Below, in pieces: positions 1-6,074 of a stretch of DNA of 9,114 nt. This DNA is from Treponema sp. (GTDB taxonomy: Bacteria > Spirochaetota > Spirochaetia > Treponematales > Breznakiellaceae): NCBI GenBank assembly GCA_031275535.1, contig JAISOR010000018.1:1-9114 (forward strand), written 5' to 3'. The notes under the pieces were generated by a model. The model was not told the origin of the DNA. It saw only the letters and a program-made list of their open reading frames with translations, and ran no database searches. The stretch's first letter is position 1. Each line of letters opens with the position of its first letter. Both the position numbers and the translations under genes were made by a program.

Positions 1-14
1 TGCATATATATGCA
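1..14. repeat. Perfect AT-rich palindrome at the window edge
   Basis: The first 14 bases read TGCATATATATGCA, which equals its own reverse complement. It is immediately left of the compact hairpin repeat at 44-115 and may belong to the same intergenic structure or to a gene beyond the edge. Nothing in the window assigns it a role. Confidence 0.4.
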
Positions 15-43
15 AAAAATCCTCGATTATCGGGCTCCTTTAT

Positions 44-115
44 GCAGTTTGTAGGGTATAAAAATTCACTTTTGTGAATTTTTATACGATTTTGCGCTGA
101 AGCGCAACAAACTGC
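44..115 (+). repeat. Compact palindromic repeat element, copy 1 (both ends present)
   Basis: The ends are inverted copies of each other: GCAGTTTGT at 44-52 and ACAAACTGC at 107-115. Inside are two hairpins. The first has a perfect 14-bp stem (GTATAAAAATTCAC at 56-69, its complement at 74-87) with a TTTT loop. The second has the stem TTGCGC (92-97) and GCGCAA (102-107) around TGAA. Bases 65-117 recur exactly at 4561-4613, and a diverged inverted copy lies at 3775-3816. The left half repeats the right half in inverse orientation but lacks the GCGC hairpin. The U-rich 3' arm on either strand could also end transcription. No gene lies inside. The nested inverted ends look like a MITE- or REP-type unit; that class is inference. 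Confidence 0.8.
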
Positions 116-315
116 TAGCCTGTGGAGTCCGCCTGCGGAGCCCGGAAACGGTCTGCTCCGGCGGGGAATTCCAGAAACGCCCACGGGGGGAATTCCCGCT
201 CCCCCGCGGCATGGCCGGGAAAGGCAAAAAGCAGCCGCCTTCGAGGGGGAAGACGCCGAGGATTGGGGGGCGCTGCCCTGCGGAAAAAAGGCGCCGGGCA
301 CCCGCAGGCGTTCAC

Positions 316-450
316 TTAGGGGTCAGACCTCCTGTGCGGGTGCCTGACCCCGCCGGCGGGGGTCAGGCACCGCCGCTAGATGCAGCGTCTGGGGTCAGGC
401 TCCACCCCCTACATCTAGCGGCGCCTCAGGGCATACGAGGGTCAGACCCC
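316..450. repeat. Cluster of GGTCAG-type inverted repeats (REP/RAYT-like)
   Basis: A GGTCAGRC-like word occurs five times in both orientations: at 321-329, inverted within 339-351, at 359-371, at 391-400 and at 439-450. The 339-351 and 359-371 copies form a perfect 13-bp stem (GGTGCCTGACCCC with its complement) around a 7-nt loop. A second perfect 12-bp inverted repeat brackets the fourth word, at 371-382 and 412-423 (contains GCCGCTAGATG). Arrays of GGGGTCAGAC-like palindromes are known beside REP-associated tyrosine transposase (Y1_Tnp, RAYT) genes in several phyla. No such transposase is in this window, so assignment to that class is inference. It lies 142 bp past the guaA stop codon. Confidence 0.65.
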
Positions 451-515
451 GGCCGGACTATCCGGCCTTCGTGTCTGTTTGTTTGGTCGTGGTTAAATTT
501 TTCATATTTGAGGCA

Positions 516-540
516 TTCCCAAAACTTCAGTTTTTGGGAA
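516..540 (-). terminator. Putative terminator of guaA
   Basis: TTCCCAAAA at 516-524 pairs with TTTTGGGAA at 532-540 across a 7-nt loop, 52 bp past the guaA stop codon. Flanking GCA/TGC can extend the pairing with a bulge. Read on the minus strand, the downstream sequence is A/T-rich but has no immediate pure U-run, so it is either a weak intrinsic terminator or a transcript-end stabiliser. The core resembles the hairpin at 7625-7652. Confidence 0.45.
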
Positions 541-592
541 ATGCTCATTCGTTTATACCCGCTTGTCCCGGGGCGGAGCCCGGGCGGCTCCC

Positions 593-2272
593 TTATTCCC
601 ACTCGATGGTGGCGGGGGGTTTGCTTGAAATGTCGTAGGTAACCCGGCCTATGTCTTTGACCGTGTTGGTGATCAGGGTGGAGATTTCCAGCAGGTCCCT
701 GACGGGGAAGGGGTACACGTCGGCGGTCATGCCGTCGGCGCTGGTGATGGCCCTGAGGGACAGGACCCAGCCGTATTTGCGGACATCCCCGGCGACTCCC
801 ACGGAGCGGATGGGGAGGAGGACGGCGAAGGCCTGCCATATTTCGTCGTAGAGGCGATCCCCGGCGGGGGACCGGCGTTTTTTCAGCTCGTCGATATAAA
901 CGGCGTCCGCTTCCCGGAGGATATCACATTTTTCCCGGGTTACCTCCCCCAGAATGCGGACCGCGAGACCCGGGCCGGGGAAGGGGTGGCGGCGGACCAC
1001 CTCCTCGTCCACCCCCAGGAGGCGGCCCAGGCGGCGCACCTCGTCTTTGTAGAGCCGGTCCAGGGGTTCGATGATCCGGCCGGCCCCGCGTTTGGCATCC
1101 ACCAGGGGACTTCCTACATTATGGTGGCTTTTGATGATATGGGCCTTTTTTCCTACCCCTTTGCCGCTTTCGATGAGGTCCGTGTAGAGGGTCCCCTGGG
1201 CGAGAAAATAGGGTTCCGGCAGGCCAAGCCGGGACACTTCCCGCTCCTGGATGGTGATAAACAGGTCCCCGATGGCCTTCCGCTTTGCCTCCGGGTCGCC
1301 GAGGCCCTTGAGGGCCGAAAGGAATTCCTCTTCGCAGTGGACGATGTGGAGGTGCCGGGCGCCCAGCCGCTCCAGGGCGGCGGCGACGGTTTTGGTTTCA
1401 TCCTTCCGCATAAGCCCCGTGTCCATGTACATGAGGTGTACCTGGCCGGGGTCCAGGGTCTTGAGGAGCAGCGCCCCGGCCACGGTGGAGTCCACCCCCC
1501 CGGAAATGAGGAGCAGCACCGGCTTGCGGCCCACCCGTTCCCTCAGGGCGGCGCGGACTTCTTCGATATAGTGCTCCATGGTCCAGCCGGGCTTGCAGCC
1601 GCAGACCCCAAAAACAAAGGCCGCGAGGATTTCAAGCCCCCGTTCCGTGTGGGTTACCTCCGGGTGGAACTGGAGCCCGAACCAGGGCTCGGTTTCGTGG
1701 GCCGCCACCGCGGGAAAGCCGGCGGCGCTGACGCCGTACTCCCGAAAGCCCGGGGCCAGGCGGGTCAGGCTGTCGCCGTGGCTCATCCAGGCGGTGAAGG
1801 AATGGGCGGCGGGGAGCGAAGCCGCCGGGGGGGCGGAATTGACCAGGTCATGCAGGGGGACCGCGGGATCAAAGCCCGCGAGGAATTTCCCGATGAGCCC
1901 CCCGTTTTTCAGCGCCTCCGGCCCGGCTTCCCCGGGGGTGACGGTTACTTCCATGCCGCCGTATTCCCGCTCGCGCAGGGCTTCCACGAGGCCGCCCCGG
2001 TCATAGGTCATGCGCTGGAGCCCGTAACAGATGCCCAGCAGGGGGAGGCCCGAGGTATAGATCCCCGGGTCCGGAACCGCCCCCTGGGGGGTGTAGACCG
2101 ATTCCGGGGAGCCGGAAAGGATGATCCCCCGGACCGTCCCGGCGGCGGGGGTTTCCGGGGTCAGGGGGCTGTCCCCGGGGATGATCTCGGTATACACCCC
2201 CAGGTCCCGGATCCGCCGGCCTATCAACTGGGTGGTCTGGCTCCCGAAATCCAGGATCACGATTTTATCCAT
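593..2272 (-). CDS. guaA: GMP synthase (glutamine-hydrolysing)
   Basis: GuaA converts XMP to GMP in the cytoplasm using ATP and ammonia released from glutamine. The 559-residue product starts MDKIVILDFGSQ, the usual GuaA N-terminus. The class I amidotransferase domain (about 1-225) shows nucleophile Cys82 in GICYG and the His203/Glu205 pair in FHPEV. The ATP-pyrophosphatase domain follows with its P-loop SGGVDST at 257-263. The C-terminal dimerisation domain has FPGPGLAVRILGEVT and ends in IEWE. The ATG at 2272 is chosen because GGAGGAGG lies 6 nt upstream and the family N-terminus begins there; the open frame continues 40 more codons upstream but only as Pro/Arg-rich sequence. The protein is roughly 30 residues longer than typical GuaA, with extra sequence around 112-160 of the amidotransferase domain. 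It is the last gene of the minus-strand series, 246 bp after purA. Confidence 0.97.
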   Translation of the reverse strand: MDKIVILDFGSQTTQLIGRRIRDLGVYTEIIPGDSPLTPETPAAGTVRGIILSGSPESVYTPQGAVPDPGIYTSGLPLLGICYGLQRMTYDRGGLVEALREREYGGMEVTVTPGEAGPEALKNGGLIGKFLAGFDPAVPLHDLVNSAPPAASLPAAHSFTAWMSHGDSLTRLAPGFREYGVSAAGFPAVAAHETEPWFGLQFHPEVTHTERGLEILAAFVFGVCGCKPGWTMEHYIEEVRAALRERVGRKPVLLLISGGVDSTVAGALLLKTLDPGQVHLMYMDTGLMRKDETKTVAAALERLGARHLHIVHCEEEFLSALKGLGDPEAKRKAIGDLFITIQEREVSRLGLPEPYFLAQGTLYTDLIESGKGVGKKAHIIKSHHNVGSPLVDAKRGAGRIIEPLDRLYKDEVRRLGRLLGVDEEVVRRHPFPGPGLAVRILGEVTREKCDILREADAVYIDELKKRRSPAGDRLYDEIWQAFAVLLPIRSVGVAGDVRKYGWVLSLRAITSADGMTADVYPFPVRDLLEISTLITNTVKDIGRVTYDISSKPPATIEWE

Positions 2273-2518
2273 GCCGCGCCTCCTCCCCGCCGGGGATGGC
2301 CGGGAGCGGTCCGGGGGGGGAGCGGAGAAGCGGCAGCTTCGGAGCGCGGGGGGGGCGGACGGGCCCGGGGGGGCACGCGGAAGCGTGGGCACGGGAACCC
2401 CGCGGCGCGGCGGAAGGCCCCGAAAACGGCCGCCGGGGCGGATGGGGGCCCCAGGGCCGATGCCCCGGTTCCGGGAACAGGTTTGGAAACCGCCCCCCCC
2501 CTGAATGGCCCCGGGAAT
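2273..2518. other. G/C-homopolymer-rich purA-guaA spacer
   Basis: This 246-bp gap lies between two co-directional genes. On the plus strand it holds runs of eight G (2313-2320), eight G (2348-2355), seven G (2367-2373) and nine C (2493-2501). I see no promoter-like AT-rich box and no terminator with a U-tract, so guaA is probably transcribed with purA. The guaA ribosome binding site GGAGGAGG is at 2279-2286. Open frames across the gap are low-complexity Pro/Arg/Gly sequence and are not called as genes. Confidence 0.6.
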
Positions 2519-3754
2519 TCACCGGGTCCACGGGCTTTTCCTGATGATGGTTTCCTTTCGGTCGTAACCCACGGATACCATATCGATGGGGGTTTCGCAG
2601 AAGCGTTCGATGAATTCGATGTACTCCATGGCTTCCACGGGGAACTCTTCGTAGGTGAGGGCGGTGGACAGGGTTTTTTTCCAGCCCGGAAAGCTCCGGA
2701 GTATGGGCCGCGCGCGGTTGAGGTCCCCGATGGAGGCGGGGAAGGTCTCCACGATCCGGTTTCCGATGCGGTAGGCGATGCAGGCTTTGATTTCGTCCAG
2801 GGTGTCGTAGACATCCAGGTGGGTCATGACCAGGGAATCGATGGAATTGGTGAGGCAGGCGTAGCGGAGGGCTACCAGGTCCAGGTAGCCGCAGCGCCGG
2901 GGCCGGCCGGTGGTAACGCCGTATTCCCGGCCGGTTTCCCGGATGAAGCGGCAGAGGGAGCCTTCGGCGCTTTCGGACTGGCTGTCGAATTCGCTGGGGA
3001 AGGGGCCGTTCCCCACCCGGGTGGTATAGGCCTTGAAGACCCCGAGGATCCGGTCCAGCCGCCGGGGGCCCACGCACCCGCCGACGGCGGCGCCGGCGGC
3101 ACAGGACATACCGCTGGACACATAGGGATAGGTGCCCAGGTCCAGGTCCAGCAGGGCCCCCTGGGCGCCCTCGAAAAGCACCTGGGCGTTTTTGCGGTGC
3201 ATCAGATAGACCGCCAGATCTATGGACATGGCCTGGAGCCGGTCAACATAGGGGGCGAGGAAGTCCTGGTCCCCCTTTTCCAGTTCGCCGGTTTTTTCCT
3301 TCCAGGAAAGGTCGGCGACGCGGATCCCGTCCCGGTCGCTTTTCATGGAATAGGTGATCCCGATGCCCCGGCCGGTGGTGCCGATGGGTTTTTTCCGGGC
3401 CTGATCCCGGGCCTGGTCGATCTCGATGTACCGGGGCAGGACGAGGTGGGCCCGGTCGGAAATAAAAACCCGGCCGGTGGTGTCGATCCCCCGTTCCCGG
3501 AGCATGTCCAGTTCGTTGAAGAGGGCGGCCGGGTCGATGACCATGCCCGCCCCCAGGATCACCATCTTGTCGGGGTAGAGGATCCCCGAGGGGATGAGGT
3601 GCAGGGCGTACTGTTCATCCCCGATAACGATGGTATGCCCCGCGTTGGCCCCGCCGGAAAAACGGACGATTATCTGGGCTTCCTTGGCCAGGTAATCCAC
3701 GATTTTTCCCTTTCCCTCATCACCCCATTGGGCGCCGATGACCACTACATTCAT
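2519..3754 (-). CDS. purA: Adenylosuccinate synthetase
   Basis: PurA joins IMP and aspartate using GTP to form adenylosuccinate, the first committed step from IMP to AMP. The 411-residue product opens MNVVVIGAQWGDEGKGKIVD, whose GDEGKGK (11-17) is the family nucleotide-binding loop, followed by NAGHT with His40. Further signatures are GTTGRGIG (125-132), FEGAQGALLDLDLGTYP (194-210), the substrate loop TTGRPRRCGYLD (281-292) and SVGYDRKETI near the end (394-403). It is slightly shorter than the common 420-430 residues. ATG 3754 is preferred to upstream in-frame starts because conservation begins there and a GGGGAG site lies 5 nt upstream. It leads guaA by 246 bp and is divergent from the Uma2-like gene. 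A hairpin repeat copy sits in its leader at 3775-3816. Confidence 0.97.
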   Translation of the reverse strand: MNVVVIGAQWGDEGKGKIVDYLAKEAQIIVRFSGGANAGHTIVIGDEQYALHLIPSGILYPDKMVILGAGMVIDPAALFNELDMLRERGIDTTGRVFISDRAHLVLPRYIEIDQARDQARKKPIGTTGRGIGITYSMKSDRDGIRVADLSWKEKTGELEKGDQDFLAPYVDRLQAMSIDLAVYLMHRKNAQVLFEGAQGALLDLDLGTYPYVSSGMSCAAGAAVGGCVGPRRLDRILGVFKAYTTRVGNGPFPSEFDSQSESAEGSLCRFIRETGREYGVTTGRPRRCGYLDLVALRYACLTNSIDSLVMTHLDVYDTLDEIKACIAYRIGNRIVETFPASIGDLNRARPILRSFPGWKKTLSTALTYEEFPVEAMEYIEFIERFCETPIDMVSVGYDRKETIIRKSPWTR

Positions 3755-3774
3755 AACCGCTCCCCCCGCTCCCG

Positions 3775-3816
3775 GCAGTTTGCCGCGCTTGAGCGCGGAA
3801 TCGTATAAACATTCAC
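3775..3816 (-). repeat. Diverged hairpin repeat, copy 3, in the purA leader
   Basis: Read on the minus strand, this 42-nt segment matches copies 1 and 2 at 36 of 42 positions, from GTGAAT through the TTTATACGATT core to CAAACTGC. Its stem is CCGCGC with GCGCGG around a 4-nt loop (plus-strand 3783-3788 and 3793-3798), whereas the other copies have TTGCGC with GCGCAA. Four of the six differences are two TT-to-CC changes matched by two AA-to-GG changes, so pairing is preserved. It lies 21 bp before the purA start codon and is inverted relative to the copy at 4561-4613. It may be one end of an element carrying the Uma2-like gene, or a leader or promoter structure of purA. Confidence 0.75.
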
Positions 3817-3831
3817 GGATAGTGTATACAA
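3802..3831 (-). promoter_or_regulatory. Candidate purA promoter
   Basis: On the minus strand, TTGTAT (3831-3826) and TATACG (3807-3802) are separated by 18 nt, a plausible sigma70-type arrangement about 50 nt before the purA start. The -10-like box lies inside the repeat copy at 3775-3816, so the element and the promoter overlap. The hexamers match consensus only partly. Confidence 0.3.
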
Positions 3832-3858
3832 ACCGGAGGGAATTGACAATGGCACGCA

Positions 3859-3887
3859 TTGCCGGGATCGGCTCCGGGATGTATACT
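3859..3887 (+). promoter_or_regulatory. Candidate promoter of the Uma2-like gene
   Basis: TATACT at 3882-3887 is close to the -10 consensus. TTGCCG at 3859-3864 gives a 17-nt spacer. Transcription would then begin around 3892-3895, leaving a very short leader that includes the ribosome binding site. A better -35 match, TTGACA at 3843-3848, is 33 nt from this -10 box and too far to pair with it. Confidence 0.4.
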
Positions 3888-3890
3888 CTA

Positions 3891-3898
3891 AAAGGAGG
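3891..3898 (+). promoter_or_regulatory. Strong Shine-Dalgarno site of the Uma2-like gene
   Basis: AAAGGAGG lies 6 nt before the ATG at 3905. It is a near-perfect anti-16S match and fixes the start codon. Confidence 0.8.
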
Positions 3899-3904
3899 TC
3901 CGCT

Positions 3905-4480
3905 ATGCCCCTGTTAAAAGAACAAACCTATTACACCTATGCCGATTATCTTTCCTGGGACGGGGAGGGACGTTACGAAATTATAGACGGCGAAGCCTAT
4001 ATGATGGCGCCTCCTTCCCGGATGCACCAGGAGATCAGTATGGCCTTATCAACCAGGATCTATAATTTTTTGCAGGGTAAACCCTGCAAGGTATATGCCA
4101 CGCCGTTTGCCGTCCGGCTTAATCCGCTGCCGGGCAATAGGGACGACACCGTGGTGGAGCCGGACCTGGCGGTGGTGTGCGATTCCTCCAAACTGGACGA
4201 CCAAGGCTGCAACGGGGCTCCGGACCTGATCATCGAAATCCTCTCCCCCTCCAATGCCCGGTATGACCGAATCACCAAATTCCAAAAATACCGGGAAGCG
4301 GGGGTGCGGGAATACTGGATCGTGGACCCGGAAGAAAAATCGCTCCTGGTCTATGTCCTCAAAAACAGCGAGTACGTGGCTTCCGCCTATGAGGAGACGG
4401 CGCTTGTTCCGGTTACAGTCCTGCCGGGGCTCGAAATCGACCTTAAAACCGTGTTTGTAGAAAATGAGGGGAAGGGGTGA
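3905..4480 (+). CDS. Uma2 family (DUF820) PD-(D/E)XK nuclease-fold protein
   Basis: The 191-residue product has full Uma2/DUF820 length. Family marks in order are YEIIDGE (24-30), MAPPSRMHQEIS (34-45), VVEPDLAVV (83-91) with acidic Glu85/Asp87, PDLIIEILSPSN (106-117) with Glu111, KFQKYREAGVREYWIVDPE (125-143) and a closing LPGLEIDL (173-180). Asp87, Glu111 and Lys125 are plausible members of the PD-(D/E)XK metal site; this assignment is inference. Biological roles in the family are largely unknown, though the fold implies nucleic-acid cleavage. The start is set by AAAGGAGG 6 nt upstream. It is the only plus-strand gene, splits the purine cluster, has lower GC than its neighbours, and is bracketed by inverted copies of the hairpin repeat, all of which suggest later arrival. 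No partner toxin, antitoxin or methylase gene is adjacent. Confidence 0.9.
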   Translation: MPLLKEQTYYTYADYLSWDGEGRYEIIDGEAYMMAPPSRMHQEISMALSTRIYNFLQGKPCKVYATPFAVRLNPLPGNRDDTVVEPDLAVVCDSSKLDDQGCNGAPDLIIEILSPSNARYDRITKFQKYREAGVREYWIVDPEEKSLLVYVLKNSEYVASAYEETALVPVTVLPGLEIDLKTVFVENEGKG

Positions 4481-4560
4481 TCCGCAGGCCGCCGCCCCGG
4501 GGGTGATAATCCTTTTCCCCCTGGAGGCTGCCTTATCGAACCGGGCAATCTAGGAGCCTG

Positions 4561-4613
4561 TTCACTTTTGTGAATTTTTATACGATTTTGCGCTGAAGCG
4601 CAACAAACTGCTA
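4561..4613 (+). repeat. Hairpin repeat, copy 2 (exact 53-bp match to copy 1)
   Basis: Bases 4561-4613 are identical to 65-117. The segment holds TTCAC/GTGAA around TTTT (4561-4574) and TTGCGC/GCGCAA around TGAA (4588-4603), ending in CAAACTGCTA. The left half seen in copy 1 is absent and the preceding bases (GGAGCCTG) are unrelated. It lies between the converging Uma2-like gene and guaB, 25 bp from the guaB stop codon, where the two hairpins could also limit read-through from both sides. It is inverted relative to the copy in the purA leader. Confidence 0.85.
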
Positions 4614-4637
4614 TACCGGTGAAGTCTTCGCCTTCCC

Positions 4638-6074
4638 TTACACCCTGCTGTAGTTCGGCGCTTCCTGGGTGATGGTTACGTCGTGGGCATGGCTTTCCCG
4701 GAGGCCCGCGGCGGTGATTTTGACGAAGCGGCGGTACCGCTTGAGTTCGGCTATGGTTTTGCAGCCGCAGTACCCCATGCCTTTGCGGAGGCCCGAGACA
4801 AGCTGCTGCAGGTAGCTCCGCAGTTCCCCCTTGTAGGGCACCCGGCCTTCGATGCCCTCGGGGACCGGGGTTTCGTCCTTGCCGAGCTGATACCGGTCCC
4901 GGGAGCCTTCGTTGAGGGCCCCCAGGCTTCCCATGCCCCGGTATTCCTTGTAGATCCGGCCGTCAAAGATGATCTCGCTCCCCGGGGCCTCTTTGAGCCC
5001 GGCGAAGAGGTTGCCGATCATCACCACGTCGGCTCCGGCGCCGATGGCTTTGGTGATGTCCCCGGAAAATTTGATCCCCCCGTCGGCGATGAGGGGGATG
5101 CCCGACCTGGCCGCCTCTTCGGCGCAGTCCCAGACCGCGGTAAACTGGGGCACCCCCACGCCGGCCACGACCCGGGTGGTGCAGATGGAACCGGGGCCGA
5201 TACCGATCTTGACCGCGTTGGCTCCGGCCTCGATGAGCCGCCTGGTCCCTTCCTTTGACGCCACGTTGCCCCCGATCACGGGGATATCGAATTTTTTCTT
5301 GATCCCCGCCACCGCTTCCATGACGTTTTTCGTGTCCCCGTGGGCGGTATCCAGGACCACAAAATCGACCTTGGCGTTTTTAAGGAGGGGCAGCCGCTCA
5401 TGATAATCCTGGGGAGAAACCGCGGCCCCGACAATGAGGCGCCCCCCCTTGTCCGTGGCCGCCATGGGAAACCGGTCGTGTTTTTCCATATCCTTCACGG
5501 TGATAAGGCCCGTGAGCCGTCCGCCGGCGTCCACCACCGGGAGCTTTTCGATCCGGTGGCGGTCGAATTTCTCCCGGGCGCTGGATACCGTGGGCTCCCC
5601 CTGCTCCACAATGGGCTCCCGGGTCATCACGTCCGTCACGGAAAGGGAGTCGTTCCGGCAGAACCGGAGGTCCCGGCCGGTGATGATTCCCACCAGCCGG
5701 TTGTCGCTGTCCAGCACCGGCAGGCCCGATACCCGGAACTTGTTCATCAGGGCCTTGACATCCTTGACCGCGGCGTCTTCCCCAACGGAAACCGGCGAAT
5801 CAATAACCCAGTTAAGGTAGCGTTTGACCGCGGCCACCTGCCGGGCCTGCGCTTCCGGGTTCAGGTTCCGGTGGATGACCCCGGCCCCCCCCTCCAGCGC
5901 AATGGCGATGGCCAGCTTTTCCTCGGTTACCGTGTCCATGGCCGCCGAAAGGATCGGGACATTGAGGGGTATATCCTTGCAGAGGAGGGTTTTGACCTCA
6001 CATTCCTTGGGGAGTATATCCGAATACCCCGGAAGGAGGAGGACATCATCATAGGAAAGGGCTTCTTCAAACAT
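4638..6074 (-). CDS. guaB: IMP dehydrogenase
   Basis: GuaB oxidises IMP to XMP with NAD+, the committed and usually rate-limiting step toward GMP. The 478-residue protein begins MFEEALSYDDVLLLPGYSDI, typical of the family. A catalytic barrel is interrupted at about 95-200 by two CBS domains (RVSGLPVLDSDNRLVGIITGRD, then KLPVVDAGGRLTGLITVKD), which in relatives bind regulatory purine nucleotides. Catalytic Cys298 lies in GIGPGSICTTR, followed by ADGGIKFSGD (330-339), YKEYRGMGSLGA (375-386) and the Arg411-containing flap EGRVPYKG. The C-terminus RESHAHDVTITQEAPNYS is also typical. The start overlaps the purB stop in ATGTTTGA (8 nt shared), with AGGAG 6 nt upstream inside purB, so the pair is almost certainly co-transcribed and translationally coupled. 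Confidence 0.98.
   Translation of the reverse strand: MFEEALSYDDVLLLPGYSDILPKECEVKTLLCKDIPLNVPILSAAMDTVTEEKLAIAIALEGGAGVIHRNLNPEAQARQVAAVKRYLNWVIDSPVSVGEDAAVKDVKALMNKFRVSGLPVLDSDNRLVGIITGRDLRFCRNDSLSVTDVMTREPIVEQGEPTVSSAREKFDRHRIEKLPVVDAGGRLTGLITVKDMEKHDRFPMAATDKGGRLIVGAAVSPQDYHERLPLLKNAKVDFVVLDTAHGDTKNVMEAVAGIKKKFDIPVIGGNVASKEGTRRLIEAGANAVKIGIGPGSICTTRVVAGVGVPQFTAVWDCAEEAARSGIPLIADGGIKFSGDITKAIGAGADVVMIGNLFAGLKEAPGSEIIFDGRIYKEYRGMGSLGALNEGSRDRYQLGKDETPVPEGIEGRVPYKGELRSYLQQLVSGLRKGMGYCGCKTIAELKRYRRFVKITAAGLRESHAHDVTITQEAPNYSRV

Larger units (their letters stand above)
118..592. other. Gene-free region downstream of guaA
   Basis: This 475-bp stretch has no ORF with a credible start site or recognisable product. 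It contains two GGAATTCC palindromes (165-172 and 189-196), the GGTCAG inverted-repeat cluster at 316-450 and a terminator-like hairpin at 516-540. Short open frames on both strands translate to Pro/Arg/Gly-rich sequence, as expected from GC-rich noncoding DNA. It appears to be a landing zone for small palindromic repeats beyond the end of the purA-guaA transcript. Confidence 0.6.

Noticed and set aside
2273..2392. Upstream extension of guaA to a start at 2392
   Set aside because: The extra 40 residues are Pro/Arg/Ser-rich and not family-like, while GGAGGAGG directly precedes the ATG at 2272 and the conserved GuaA N-terminus starts there.
986..3808. A 940-codon open frame on the plus strand antisense to guaA and purA
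   Set aside because: It runs opposite two clear enzyme genes and through their spacer, has low-complexity Gly/Pro/Asp composition, no domain I recognise and no ribosome binding site. Long antisense frames are expected in GC-rich genes with strong third-position bias.
3755..3859. Upstream extension of purA to a start at 3859
   Set aside because: The extension would translate the hairpin repeat and promoter region. The conserved PurA N-terminus starts at 3754 with its own ribosome binding site.
3843..3887. TTGACA at 3843-3848 as the -35 box for TATACT at 3882-3887
   Set aside because: The 33-nt spacer is far outside the workable range for a sigma70-type promoter.
3755..3904. Purine or guanidine riboswitch upstream of purA
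   Set aside because: I see no conserved purine-aptamer core with two loop-forming hairpins; the visible structure is the single hairpin repeat shared with other loci.
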